NCBI GenBank assembly: GCA_945869755.1
Contig: CAMBPW010000010.1
Span: 1-19,596 of the forward strand
Source of the DNA: an uncultured Gemella sp.
GTDB taxonomy: Bacteria > Bacillota > Bacilli > Staphylococcales > Gemellaceae
Reading direction: 5' to 3'
Length of the DNA stretch: 19,596 nucleotides
Shown here: positions 1-7,428 of the stretch, in pieces
How the letters are laid out: every line of letters begins with the position of its first letter
Numbering within the stretch: position 1 is the stretch's first letter
The notes under the pieces: model-generated
Seen by the model: only the letters and a program-made list of their open reading frames with translations
Database searches by the model: none
Told to the model about the DNA's origin: nothing
Position numbers and translations under genes: made by a program

Positions 1-337
1 TTCTTAATTCTGAAACTGCTATATTGAGTAATTTTTTTCCTAAATGCTGTTTTTGAAATTTTGGTAATACATATAACGCATATATTTCACCTATATTTTT
101 TAACATTCTATTTTCTCCAAAAACTACTACTCCAACAATTTCAGAATTATATTCGGCTACATAACAATTTACTATATCACTAATTACAATTTTTTTATTG
201 CTCTCTTCCCAGCTATTTTCTTTTAAAGTATTTAATTCTTCTACTTCAATAATATCTTTATATGTTACTTTCCATACTTTATAAATACATTTACTAACGT
301 TTAGAGCATCATTAATATTCGCTTCTCGTATTTTCAT
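1..337 (-). CDS. GNAT-family N-acetyltransferase, 3' end cut by window edge
   Basis: An open frame reads from ATG at 337 leftwards to base 1 without a stop, giving about 112 residues of an incomplete protein. It begins MKIREANINDALNVSKC, a typical GNAT N-terminus. Near its visible end it has GEIYALYVLPKFQKQHLGKK, the beta4-alpha3 acetyl-CoA-binding region with a Q-x-x-x-x-G pyrophosphate loop. Such proteins move an acetyl group from acetyl-CoA to an amine; the substrate cannot be told from sequence. The start lies 6 bases after the carbonic anhydrase stop, with only a weak GAAG ribosome-binding site, so it is probably the last visible gene of the rho transcript. The C-terminal third is outside the window. 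Confidence 0.82.
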   Translation of the reverse strand, partial: MKIREANINDALNVSKCIYKVWKVTYKDIIEVEELNTLKENSWEESNKKIVISDIVNCYVAEYNSEIVGVVVFGENRMLKNIGEIYALYVLPKFQKQHLGKKLLNIAVSELR

Positions 338-343
338 TTTCTT

Positions 344-937
344 CTACAAATGACCTCTTGCATCTTTTAGTCTTCTGTCATATCCATTTTCTAATAAATC
401 TACTTTTCCATTTTCTGGATTCATTACTAATCCGTGAACGTAAACATTTTTTGGTATAAGTGGATGATTTACTATCATATCTACATCATGCATTACACTT
501 TGAACTACGTCATCAAATCCGTGAATCCATTCTTTTATATTAATACCAGAATATTTTAATATTCTAAAAGTTTCTGCTGAAACTCCTCTCTCCCACATTT
601 CATTTATTACTTTATCAGTATCAACACTTTGCATACCACAATCATAATGACCCATTACAATTATTTCATCTGCTTGTAATAAATAAACTGCAATAACTAA
701 ACTTCTAAGTATAGATCCGTAAGGATGACTTAATATTGCTCCTGCATTTTTTATTACTTTAACGTCCCCATTACTTAAATTTAATGACTTTGTTGCTAAC
801 TCGACTAATCTTGTGTCCATACAAGTTACCATAACTACTTTTTTTGCCGGATATTTATCTTCCGTTCTATACAATTTATATTCTTCATTTTCTACGAATT
901 TTTTATTAAATTCTAATATTTCTTCTAGTAACCTCAA
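344..937 (-). CDS. beta-class carbonic anhydrase
   Basis: A 197-residue protein predicted to interconvert CO2 and bicarbonate in the cytoplasm. The beta-class zinc site is complete: C39-x-D41-x-R43 (TCMDTR) supplies a Cys ligand and the Asp/Arg dyad, and H97-x-x-C100 (GHYDCG) supplies the other two ligands. Length and motifs fit the short YtiB-like branch of Firmicutes. The start codon is TTG at 937, only 2 bases after the rho stop, preceded by GAGG about 10 bases upstream; no better ATG exists, so translation is probably coupled to rho. The gene ends in TAG, 6 bases before the acetyltransferase start. No separate promoter was seen. The family is clear; the physiological role, such as bicarbonate supply for carboxylases, is inference. 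Confidence 0.9.
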   Translation of the reverse strand: MRLLEEILEFNKKFVENEEYKLYRTEDKYPAKKVVMVTCMDTRLVELATKSLNLSNGDVKVIKNAGAILSHPYGSILRSLVIAVYLLQADEIIVMGHYDCGMQSVDTDKVINEMWERGVSAETFRILKYSGINIKEWIHGFDDVVQSVMHDVDMIVNHPLIPKNVYVHGLVMNPENGKVDLLENGYDRRLKDARGHL

Positions 938-939
938 AT

Positions 940-2214
940 TTATTTTTCCTCACTTATATATTTACTTAATTCTATTACATATTCCTCGTTTGAATTATAT
1001 TTTTTTAGATGATTTAAAACAGTCGTAATAGGATAAGTTATATCGGCTAATTTTTGACGTGCGTTATTCATTACTGCTACTTCGTCTTTAGTTAACAGCA
1101 ACTCTTCTTTTCTAGTAGAACTTTTTGCAAAGTCTATTGCAGGAAAAATTCTCTTGTTTGCTAATTCTCTTGATAATACTAATTCCATATTACCAGTTCC
1201 TTTAAACTCTTCAAAAATTACATCGTCCATTTTTGAGCCAGTTTCTATTAATGCTGTTGCTATAATTGTTAAGCTTCCTCCACCTTCTACATTTCTTGCT
1301 GCTCCAAAAAATGATTTTGGCTTGTGTAAACTATATGGATCTACTCCTCCAGATAAAACTTTTCCACTGTTTGGCGAAATAATGTTATAAGCTCTTGCTA
1401 ATCTAGTTATACTATCCATTAAAATTATTACATCTTGCCCTAATTCTACACGACGTTTTGCGTGTTCAATAACTAATTCTGCAACTTTGACATGATTTTC
1501 TGGTCTTTCATCAAAAGTAGAACTAACTACATCAGCTCCTGCTACTGAGCGTTCAATGTCAGTAACTTCTTCTGGTCTTTCATCTATTAATAAAATAATT
1601 AATTTCTTACTCGGATAATTTTTTCTAATAGCATTTGCCATTTCTTTAATTAAAGTTGTTTTTCCTACTTTAGGAGGTGCTACTATTAAACCACGTTGTC
1701 CAAATCCAATTGGAGCAACTAAATCTATAAATCGTGTTCCTAATTTTTCTTTTATAGTTTCTAATTTTATTTTTTCGTTAGGATAAATTGGCGTTAATGC
1801 TTGAAAATGTGGTCTTTTTTCTATTTCTTCTGCATTTTCTCCATTTATAAAATCAACTTGCAATAAGCTATAATATTTTTCGTTTTCTTTCGGCTTTCTA
1901 ACTTTACCTGTTACTTCATCGCCTTTTTTTAACTGAAATCTTCTAATTTGAGAAACTGAAATATAAACATCTGATTCTCCTTTTGAATAATTTACAGTTC
2001 TTAAAAATCCGAATCCTTGTTCGGGGTGAATATCATCTAATATTCCTGTTAAATAATAATTTCCATCTTTTTCCATTTCTTTTTCTAATATTGCTAAAAC
2101 TAATTCTTTTTTATTTAACGTAGAATATTTTGTTAATCCTAATTCTTTTGCCAGCAAAGTTAATTCTTTTGTAGTTTTTGTTTTATACATATCATCAAAA
2201 GTTTGATAGTTCAT
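940..2214 (-). CDS. rho: transcription termination factor Rho
   Basis: A 424-residue hexameric RNA helicase that ends transcription at Rho-dependent sites. Domains in order: Rho N-terminal helical domain (about 10-46); cold-shock-like RNA-binding domain (about 55-120) with the RNP1-like QGFGFLR at 66-72; and a RecA-type ATPase. The ATPase has Walker A PPKVGKTT (K185), LIDERPEEV at 209-217, Walker B ILMD (D257), and the R-loop region SGGVDPYSLHKPKSFFGAARN around 278-298. No insertion or break is visible. The ATG at 2214 follows AGGAG with 6-base spacing. A likely promoter and a leader hairpin lie just upstream. Presence of rho argues against Streptococcus. The carbonic anhydrase gene follows after 2 bases. 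Confidence 0.97.
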   Translation of the reverse strand: MNYQTFDDMYKTKTTKELTLLAKELGLTKYSTLNKKELVLAILEKEMEKDGNYYLTGILDDIHPEQGFGFLRTVNYSKGESDVYISVSQIRRFQLKKGDEVTGKVRKPKENEKYYSLLQVDFINGENAEEIEKRPHFQALTPIYPNEKIKLETIKEKLGTRFIDLVAPIGFGQRGLIVAPPKVGKTTLIKEMANAIRKNYPSKKLIILLIDERPEEVTDIERSVAGADVVSSTFDERPENHVKVAELVIEHAKRRVELGQDVIILMDSITRLARAYNIISPNSGKVLSGGVDPYSLHKPKSFFGAARNVEGGGSLTIIATALIETGSKMDDVIFEEFKGTGNMELVLSRELANKRIFPAIDFAKSSTRKEELLLTKDEVAVMNNARQKLADITYPITTVLNHLKKYNSNEEYVIELSKYISEEK

Positions 2215-2249
2215 AATAACTCCTAATAATTCACTTAATTCAATAATAA

Positions 2250-2288
2250 AGAGTTGCTCAGAAGTTTAAAAAATTCTGCTACAACTCT
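2250..2288 (-). promoter_or_regulatory. Hairpin in the rho leader, possible attenuator or upstream terminator
   Basis: On the minus strand AGAGTTG (2288-2282) pairs with CAACTCT (2256-2250), and an inner AGAA/TTCT stem closes an AT loop; TTTATTATTG follows. It lies between the predicted rho promoter and the rho ATG, so in the rho transcript it would start about 10 bases from the RNA 5' end. It could attenuate rho, or end transcripts arriving from the MenF-like gene. The T-tract is short, so the role is uncertain. Confidence 0.5.
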
Positions 2289-2303
2289 ATTAACATATAT
2301 TAT

Positions 2304-2332
2304 ATTTTATATATTTTAATTATATTATGCAA
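2304..2332 (-). promoter_or_regulatory. Predicted sigma-A promoter for rho
   Basis: On the minus strand TTGCAT (-35, 2332-2327) and TAAAAT (-10, 2309-2304) are 17 bases apart. Transcription would begin near 2297, giving a leader of about 80 bases that contains the hairpin at 2250-2288. The region is very AT-rich, so chance matches are possible. Confidence 0.5.
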
Positions 2333-2343
2333 ATAAAAAAGTA

Positions 2344-3684
2344 CTAATTGCTTTCATTTTTAAATAATTTTAAATTTTTCTCTGTTAGAATATTACTATT
2401 TTCAATTATTTGTTCATAACTCATTTCTTTATTTACTAAAATTGTAGTAAACATCGTTATAATATTACCAAAAGCTACTACCATATTTGCACAAGTATAA
2501 AAGTTAGCTTCAAAATTACTATTTATAAAGCCAAATGGTGCATAGAAAAATCCGTAACTAACATTTTCTTTTTCTAATAAAAATTTTGTCGTCTCTTCGT
2601 AAGGATATCCTTTTATAATAGAAATTGGGTATAGTAAACTTAAAATTTTTATATCTTGAATTTTACCATCACTTTTAGCTCTAAAAGTAGAATAAACATC
2701 TAAATTTTTACCAACTAACGTTTTATCTTTAAAAATTTCAAATTTATATCCTGTTTTTTCTTCTAATTTTATTTTGTAATTATCTTCTATATCTTTTTCA
2801 CTAAAATCTATAGAGCGTATCCCATTAAATAAACTTTCTTTTTGTAAATAAAGGTAAGCATTAACTTCATCACTGTTTGTTTTTAGTGATAATAATGGAT
2901 TGCTCGTTACAAACATACTTTTTCGTGATTCAAATGCTATAAAAGATAGTTTTTTTGCCATAAAATATTTTACTACTGCTGGCAACGACATATGTTCTTC
3001 TAAAACTATTTGATTTTTTCTTGTTAAAGCTATTCTAGTAAACTTTTCTTCTTCAATTTGCTTTAGTGCTTGTTTTATATTATCTTGCCAAGCTTCTGGA
3101 TAAATTTCACGCACAATTTTTATATGTGGTTCTTGTAAATCTAATTTGTTATATTCATCAATTTGTAATAAAAAGTGTGTTGCTTCTTTAAAACGAGTAA
3201 CAAAATCTTTATCTTTTTTTATTTTAAAAAATAATGTAAATTCTATAAAATTTTCTTTGAATACTGCCAGTATGTTAGGAATTACAAAAATAGTATCACT
3301 AAAATCTATCCATTCTTGCGATTTTTTATTTTCTCCGTCAGATATTCCACCATAAACGCCAAAATAATCGTCTTCTAATTCATCAATTTCTACAACTGTA
3401 ACTTGGTTTAAAAGACTTTCAAACTCTTCTAAAATACTTATATTATCATAGTTTTCCAAAAAATGATTAGAATCTAAATTCCATGTATATTCATGCCCAA
3501 TACCTACAATTATTTCTCTACTATTAGGTCTTTTTATAGAAAATCGCTCGCCTTTTCTATTTTTAAACATAGTTATAAAATCATAAGGCGTTATATTATT
3601 TTTAATTTTAAATTTTACTACAACTTTATCGCCAACGACCGTGTCGCTAAAGTCGTAATTTCTTATTTTAGAATAGTTGTCCAT
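2344..3684 (-). CDS. MenF/isochorismate synthase-like chorismate-binding protein, probably catalytically degenerate
   Basis: A 446-residue protein whose C-terminal half follows the chorismate-utilising fold of MenF, EntC and DhbC: W-x-x-x-I-x-x-A-L at about 199-207, FTRIALTRK at 215-223, SFIAFES at about 247-253, and YAPFGF at about 371-376. The N-terminal half is poorly conserved, as in MenF. Several family signatures are altered. The Lys expected in KVVLAR is R217. The His of LHPTPALGG is Y352 (LYPISIIKG). The E-R-G-W-Y-A-x-P-V-G segment reads VSYGFFYAPFGF, and the F-x-V-A-I-R motif reads FYTCANMVV. Isochorismate synthase activity is therefore doubtful. It starts 5 bases after the NagB-like gene, with a weak ribosome-binding site, so they are probably co-transcribed. 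Fold: fairly sure. Function: unknown. Confidence 0.62.
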   Translation of the reverse strand: MDNYSKIRNYDFSDTVVGDKVVVKFKIKNNITPYDFITMFKNRKGERFSIKRPNSREIIVGIGHEYTWNLDSNHFLENYDNISILEEFESLLNQVTVVEIDELEDDYFGVYGGISDGENKKSQEWIDFSDTIFVIPNILAVFKENFIEFTLFFKIKKDKDFVTRFKEATHFLLQIDEYNKLDLQEPHIKIVREIYPEAWQDNIKQALKQIEEEKFTRIALTRKNQIVLEEHMSLPAVVKYFMAKKLSFIAFESRKSMFVTSNPLLSLKTNSDEVNAYLYLQKESLFNGIRSIDFSEKDIEDNYKIKLEEKTGYKFEIFKDKTLVGKNLDVYSTFRAKSDGKIQDIKILSLLYPISIIKGYPYEETTKFLLEKENVSYGFFYAPFGFINSNFEANFYTCANMVVAFGNIITMFTTILVNKEMSYEQIIENSNILTEKNLKLFKNESN

Positions 3685-3689
3685 ATCAA

Positions 3690-4481
3690 TTACTCTACAC
3701 CAAGAGTCTCCTCTAATTTTCTAAGCTCTTCAATTTCTTTTTTTCGTGCTTTTTCTTTAATTAATTTATTTACTTCTTCTTCAGATTTATATCCTGCTTC
3801 TTTATCAACAAATATCGTTAAATTTCTATTGTTTTTAAGAAGAGAAATTACTTCATCACTATTATCGTCGGCTTCAAAAATATTTTCTACATATTTTCGT
3901 TTATCACTTCCTAATGCTACTAAAAAAATATTTCTCGCAGATACAATATCATCATATCCAACTGTTATAATATTTTCTACATTTTTTAAATTGAAATTTT
4001 CTTCTAGTGTTAATTTCTCTAATTCGGAAATTTTATAAATGTGCGTTTTTCTATTTTCATCTTGCACTTTTTTATAATTTAAAATATTTCCTTGGTTATC
4101 TAATATTAGTAACACTACATCTATAGGATTTTCTTCTAATATAGTATTATATTTATCAACGTCTTCTTCACTATTATATTCTGGATAAAAAATATTTTTA
4201 TAATCAACTCCAAGTAGTTTATAGAAATTTTTTCTCATAACACGATATATGCTATTATCTTCTTCTATATCAATATTACAAATTTCTTTTTGCCCTAAAA
4301 AAATTATGTGATTATAATTATATTTTCCATTGTTATGCTCATCTATTATTCTTTTTGAAAACTGTGTTCCTAATATTTGTTCAGAAAAAGAAAATACTGC
4401 ACCATGTTCAATAAATTTTTCTAATTCGTCATAAACTCTATTAAAAACTGCATTTTCACTATTGCATACTATATATTTCAC
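3690..4481 (-). CDS. NagB-like (glucosamine-6-phosphate deaminase fold) protein lacking the usual active-site residues
   Basis: A 263-residue protein that resembles glucosamine-6-phosphate deaminase along its length. The clearest stretch is NIITVGYDDIVSARNIFLVA at about 180-199, matching the family's LTVG-x-x-T-L-x-x-A region, with LTIFVDKEAG at 221-230 near the family's V-x-x-D-x-x-A. Key catalytic segments are changed: the GG-T-P phosphate loop is not visible, the N-M-D-E-Y segment reads FLGQKEI (61-67), and G-N-D-G-H-I-A-F-N-E-P reads LDNQGNILNYKK (127-138), with N132 in place of the catalytic His. It may be a non-catalytic sugar-phosphate sensor or scaffold; that is inference. The start is GTG at 4481 behind GGAG with 7-base spacing. 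The C-terminus (about 233-258) is a Lys/Glu-rich helix. It lies first in a probable operon with the MenF-like gene. Confidence 0.6.
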   Translation of the reverse strand: MKYIVCNSENAVFNRVYDELEKFIEHGAVFSFSEQILGTQFSKRIIDEHNNGKYNYNHIIFLGQKEICNIDIEEDNSIYRVMRKNFYKLLGVDYKNIFYPEYNSEEDVDKYNTILEENPIDVVLLILDNQGNILNYKKVQDENRKTHIYKISELEKLTLEENFNLKNVENIITVGYDDIVSARNIFLVALGSDKRKYVENIFEADDNSDEVISLLKNNRNLTIFVDKEAGYKSEEEVNKLIKEKARKKEIEELRKLEETLGVE

Positions 4482-4519
4482 TTAATATCTCCACTAAATT
4501 TATTAATATTTTTTTCAAT

Positions 4520-4548
4520 ATTATATCATAACTATTTTTAAATAACAA
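4520..4548 (-). promoter_or_regulatory. Predicted sigma-A promoter for the NagB-like/MenF-like pair
   Basis: On the minus strand TTGTTA (-35, 4548-4543) and a perfect TATAAT (-10, 4525-4520) are separated by exactly 17 bases. Transcription would start near 4513, about 30 bases before the GTG start at 4481. Confidence 0.65.
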
Positions 4549-4596
4549 ACATATAAATACAGCTATTTTAACGGTTGTAATTATATCATTAAAAAC

Positions 4597-4629
4597 AAAA
4601 AAGTGATGAAATGTTTTCATCACTTTTTT
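4597..4629 (-). terminator. Rho-independent terminator of the wall-protein gene
   Basis: A near-perfect hairpin with stem AAGTGATGAAA/TTTCATCACTT, flanked by A-runs on one side and T-runs on the other. It begins about 10 bases after the stop at 4640 on the minus strand and ends in a T-rich run. Its symmetry means it could also work in the other direction, but no plus-strand gene ends here. Confidence 0.85.
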
Positions 4630-4639
4630 AAAACTTTTT

Positions 4640-5635
4640 TTATATTCCCCAAGCAGATAATCCTTGATTATTATAAGCATTAACTGCTGCGTTAATTTGA
4701 TCTTCTACAGTCGCTGTAGAACCCCACCCTGGCATAGTTTGGAATAATCCACTTGCTCCAGAAGCATTTCTAGCATTAACTTGTCCATTTGATTCACGTG
4801 CAATAATATATTCCCACGTTCCAGCAGGAACTCCAGTTCGTGCTTCCATTTGTTGAGCTGCATACGCACCATCAACTCCAGCGCTATTTCCATTTGATAA
4901 AACTATTCCTGTACTGTAACTTTGTGTTGTAGAATTTTGTGCTACATAGTTATTAGTTGCTTGTGTTGTTTGAACTGGTAAAGTTCCTACAGATACTACT
5001 CTTGCAACAGGTTCAGAAATTACTTTTTCTGATTTTTTCTCTGATACTACTTCGCCGTTAACTTTTATAGTTTCAGAAATAATTTCTTTTTCTCCTTTTT
5101 TACCTTCTGAAATTACAGTTACTTCTCCTACATAAGCATTAGGATTTTTCTCTTCTTTAACTTCAAAAGCTATTTCTTCTTTAGTTACATCTTTAATAAC
5201 TTCTGCACGAGTAATTTTAATTGTGTCTACAGTTCCAACCTCGTCTTCTAAACTTGGTGAAACTTTATCGTATTCTCCTAAAGTAATATTCAATTCTTTT
5301 AAAATATCTCCTACTTTTTTATAAGTAGTTTGTTTAGTAGAAATATTTTCTCCGTCTTCAATTACTATACTACGTGCTTTAAAAACTTTTATCGTTTCAT
5401 CTTTAGTAATTTTTGTATCTAAAGAAGGCTCTACTCTGTCTGCTGATGATAATTCAACACCTTGAGATTTTAAAATATCTCCTACTGTTCCTTTTTTAAC
5501 TTTTACTCCTATAGTATTATCATCTAAATGAATCGCTAAAGCTACTTTGCTATACTCGTCATTTACGATATAAGCACCTGAACTCAATACTGTTAAGATT
5601 GATAATGATGCTACTATTTTTCTAAATTTCGTCAT
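4640..5635 (-). CDS. Secreted G5-domain, transglycosylase-like cell-wall protein (YabE/resuscitation-factor type)
   Basis: A 331-residue exported protein likely to cleave peptidoglycan. A Lys/Arg-containing N-terminus followed by a hydrophobic stretch (about 7-24) forms a signal peptide or anchor. Two DUF348 ubiquitin-like repeats follow (about 36-90 and 92-147; both carry VGDILK), then a G5 domain (about 148-220), then a Thr/Gln/Asn-rich linker. The C-terminal domain (about 255-331) resembles small SLT lysozyme-like domains such as those in IsaA and SceD, with the likely catalytic E281 in IIARESNGQ, then ASGLFQTMPGWG, and ends SAWGI. In Bacillus YabE the C-terminal domain is instead a 3D domain. 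It follows tatD by 18 bases, matching the yabD-yabE order of B. subtilis. SD AGAGAGG precedes the ATG. Confidence 0.85.
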   Translation of the reverse strand: MTKFRKIVASLSILTVLSSGAYIVNDEYSKVALAIHLDDNTIGVKVKKGTVGDILKSQGVELSSADRVEPSLDTKITKDETIKVFKARSIVIEDGENISTKQTTYKKVGDILKELNITLGEYDKVSPSLEDEVGTVDTIKITRAEVIKDVTKEEIAFEVKEEKNPNAYVGEVTVISEGKKGEKEIISETIKVNGEVVSEKKSEKVISEPVARVVSVGTLPVQTTQATNNYVAQNSTTQSYSTGIVLSNGNSAGVDGAYAAQQMEARTGVPAGTWEYIIARESNGQVNARNASGASGLFQTMPGWGSTATVEDQINAAVNAYNNQGLSAWGI

Positions 5636-5653
5636 TTTTACCTCTCTAAAACT

Positions 5654-6430
5654 TTAATAATTTTTTATCTTAAACAATTTACACGCATTGTTAAACGTTT
5701 CTTCTCCTAATTTTTCATAGCTCATTTCTCTAATGTCTGCTATTTCTTGTGCTACATATTTAACATAAGAAGTTTCGTTACGTTTTCCTCTATATGGTGT
5801 CGGTGTTAAATATGGGCAATCCGTTTCTATCAATAGTCTATCTATTGGACAAGCTTTTGCTACTTCTTTCGGTGTTTTTGCATTTTTATATGTTACAGGC
5901 CCTCCTAGTGAAATATGAAAATTTTCTTTTAGTGCTATATTCATACTTTCTACAGAGCCAGAAAAACAATGCATTATTCCTCCAACTTCTTTCGCATTTT
6001 CTTCTTGCAATATTTTTAAAACATCATTCATAGCATCTCTACAATGAATAACTATCGGTTTATTTACTTCTTTTGCAAGTTGAATTTGTTTGCGAAAAAC
6101 TTGTTGCTGAATGTCTTTTGGACTTTTATCCCAGTAGTAGTCTAATCCAATTTCTCCTATTGCTATTACTTTTTCATTTGTTAATGCTAAATTTTTTATC
6201 ATCTCGTATTTTTCATCTGTAAAGTCTATCGCTTCTACAGGATGCCACCCTACAGTCAAATACATTTCTTTATATTGATTTGAAATTTCTATCGCTCGCT
6301 TTATGCTTTTGTCATCAAAACCTACTATATTAATAAGTTTAACTCCAGCTTCTCTTGCTCTTTGGACAGTTTCTTCTAAATCATCTATAAACGCATCATC
6401 ATTTAAGTGAGCGTGAGTATCAAATAACAT
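5654..6430 (-). CDS. TatD-family metal-dependent hydrolase/DNase
   Basis: A 258-residue TIM-barrel hydrolase of the TatD/YabD family, predicted to be a cytoplasmic metal-dependent 3'-5' exonuclease or phosphodiesterase. All metal-binding signatures are present: H6 and H8 in DTHAHL, E93 in GEIGLDYYW, H129 in VIHCRDA, H154 in MHCFSGS, and D204 in ETDCPYLTP. Length is normal. The ATG at 6430 follows AAGGAG with suitable spacing. The wall-protein gene follows after 18 bases, so the two are probably one transcript. In B. subtilis the equivalent yabD lies just upstream of yabE. The precise biological substrate is not known from sequence. Confidence 0.93.
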   Translation of the reverse strand: MLFDTHAHLNDDAFIDDLEETVQRAREAGVKLINIVGFDDKSIKRAIEISNQYKEMYLTVGWHPVEAIDFTDEKYEMIKNLALTNEKVIAIGEIGLDYYWDKSPKDIQQQVFRKQIQLAKEVNKPIVIHCRDAMNDVLKILQEENAKEVGGIMHCFSGSVESMNIALKENFHISLGGPVTYKNAKTPKEVAKACPIDRLLIETDCPYLTPTPYRGKRNETSYVKYVAQEIADIREMSYEKLGEETFNNACKLFKIKNY

Positions 6431-6453
6431 AACTTCACTCCTTGTCCTTTAAA

Positions 6454-6459
6454 ATTATA
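6454..6459 (-). promoter_or_regulatory. Candidate -10 element for tatD
   Basis: TATAAT reads on the minus strand about 24 bases upstream of the tatD start. No convincing -35 hexamer lies at the right distance; the region is mostly A and T runs. Weak evidence by itself. Confidence 0.3.
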
Positions 6460-6551
6460 ACAAATTTATTTTTCAAAAAAATATCTAAAATATTTCTTTT
6501 TTGTTACAAAAATAAAATTATTTATTAATTTTACAAAAAATAGTCCCTTTC

Positions 6552-6580
6552 TTTACTTATCTTATCTTTTTTATTATAAT
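6552..6580 (+). promoter_or_regulatory. Predicted sigma-A promoter of the mevalonate operon
   Basis: TTTACT (-35, 6552-6557) and TATAAT (-10, 6575-6580) are 17 bases apart and about 40 bases upstream of the mvaK1 ATG. The 190-base interval between tatD and mvaK1 is otherwise AT-rich sequence serving two divergent genes. Confidence 0.55.
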
Positions 6581-6621
6581 TGTTTTAATAATATTATTAA
6601 TTTATAATTTATGAGGTTTTT

Positions 6622-7428
6622 ATGGCACACGCAAAAGCAATTTTTTTTGGAGAGCACGCTGTCGTTTATGGAAAAAAAGGAATTTCAATACCGTTGTTAG
6701 AAATGTCAGTTACTGCAAAATTAAATAAAAAAAACGAAATTCAAAAACGTGATGAAATAATTAATTACATTGCAAATGAATGTGGAATTGATAATAAAAC
6801 AGAAATTATTATAGAAAGTAAAATTCCTGTCGGTCGTGGTTTAGGGTCTTCTGCTGCTTTATCAGTAGCTATTGCTGTAGCTAATAAAAATAAAGAAATT
6901 AAAAAAATTGCTGACAAATGTGAAAAATTCATTCACGGAAATCCTAGTGGCATTGATGTTAATCAAGTAATGAGTAAAACTCCGCTACTTTTTTCTAAAA
7001 AAGATGGAGCTATTCCATTAAATTTTAATTTAGACAGTTTTTTATTAATTATTGATACGGGTATTGTCGGCATTACTAAAAATGCTGTTGCTCGTGTTAA
7101 AGAAAATTTTGAAAAAAATAAAATATATATTGATCGTTTAGGAAATATTACAGAAGAAGTAGTCATTCATTTGAAAAATAAAAATGTTAATGAAGTAGGA
7201 AATCTTATGAATGAAGCACATAAATTGTTACAAAAAATTGGTGTTAGTCATAAAAAAAATGATGAAATTGTTGAAATTTGTAATTGTTACGGTGCATTAG
7301 GATCAAAACTTACGGGTGGTGGCGATGGCGGTTGCTGTATTTCTTTAACAAACAAATTAGAAACTGCAAAAAATATTCAAGAAAAATTGCGTGAGAAAGG
7401 ATATTTGTCATGGATAGTTACAGTATAG
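6622..7428 (+). CDS. mvaK1: mevalonate kinase
   Basis: A GHMP kinase that phosphorylates mevalonate with ATP, the first step of this operon's route to isopentenyl diphosphate. Visible motifs: the N-terminal GEHAVVYG (10-17), the ATP-binding loop VGRGLGSSAA (70-79), GNPSGID with probable catalytic D112, and the C-terminal glycine motif LTGGGDGGCC (230-239). At 268 residues it is somewhat shorter than many homologues, but all three GHMP motifs are present. ATG at 6622 follows GAGG with 5-base spacing. It overlaps mvaD by 19 bases, which implies translational coupling. Confidence 0.93.
   Translation: MAHAKAIFFGEHAVVYGKKGISIPLLEMSVTAKLNKKNEIQKRDEIINYIANECGIDNKTEIIIESKIPVGRGLGSSAALSVAIAVANKNKEIKKIADKCEKFIHGNPSGIDVNQVMSKTPLLFSKKDGAIPLNFNLDSFLLIIDTGIVGITKNAVARVKENFEKNKIYIDRLGNITEEVVIHLKNKNVNEVGNLMNEAHKLLQKIGVSHKKNDEIVEICNCYGALGSKLTGGGDGGCCISLTNKLETAKNIQEKLREKGYLSWIVTV

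Noticed and set aside
3493..4038. Plus-strand open frame of 181 codons across the NagB-like/MenF-like boundary
   Set aside because: Antisense shadow of two genes with better ribosome-binding sites and recognisable folds; its composition (Ser/Phe/Leu-rich) is typical of antisense of AT-rich coding sequence.
4459..4680. Minus-strand frame of 73 codons between the NagB-like gene and the wall-protein gene
   Set aside because: It runs through a terminator hairpin and a promoter, overlaps both neighbours, and has no family likeness.
5636..5653. Site for a c-di-AMP riboswitch, as found before some wall-hydrolase genes of this type
   Set aside because: Only 18 bases separate this gene from tatD, so there is no room for such an element.
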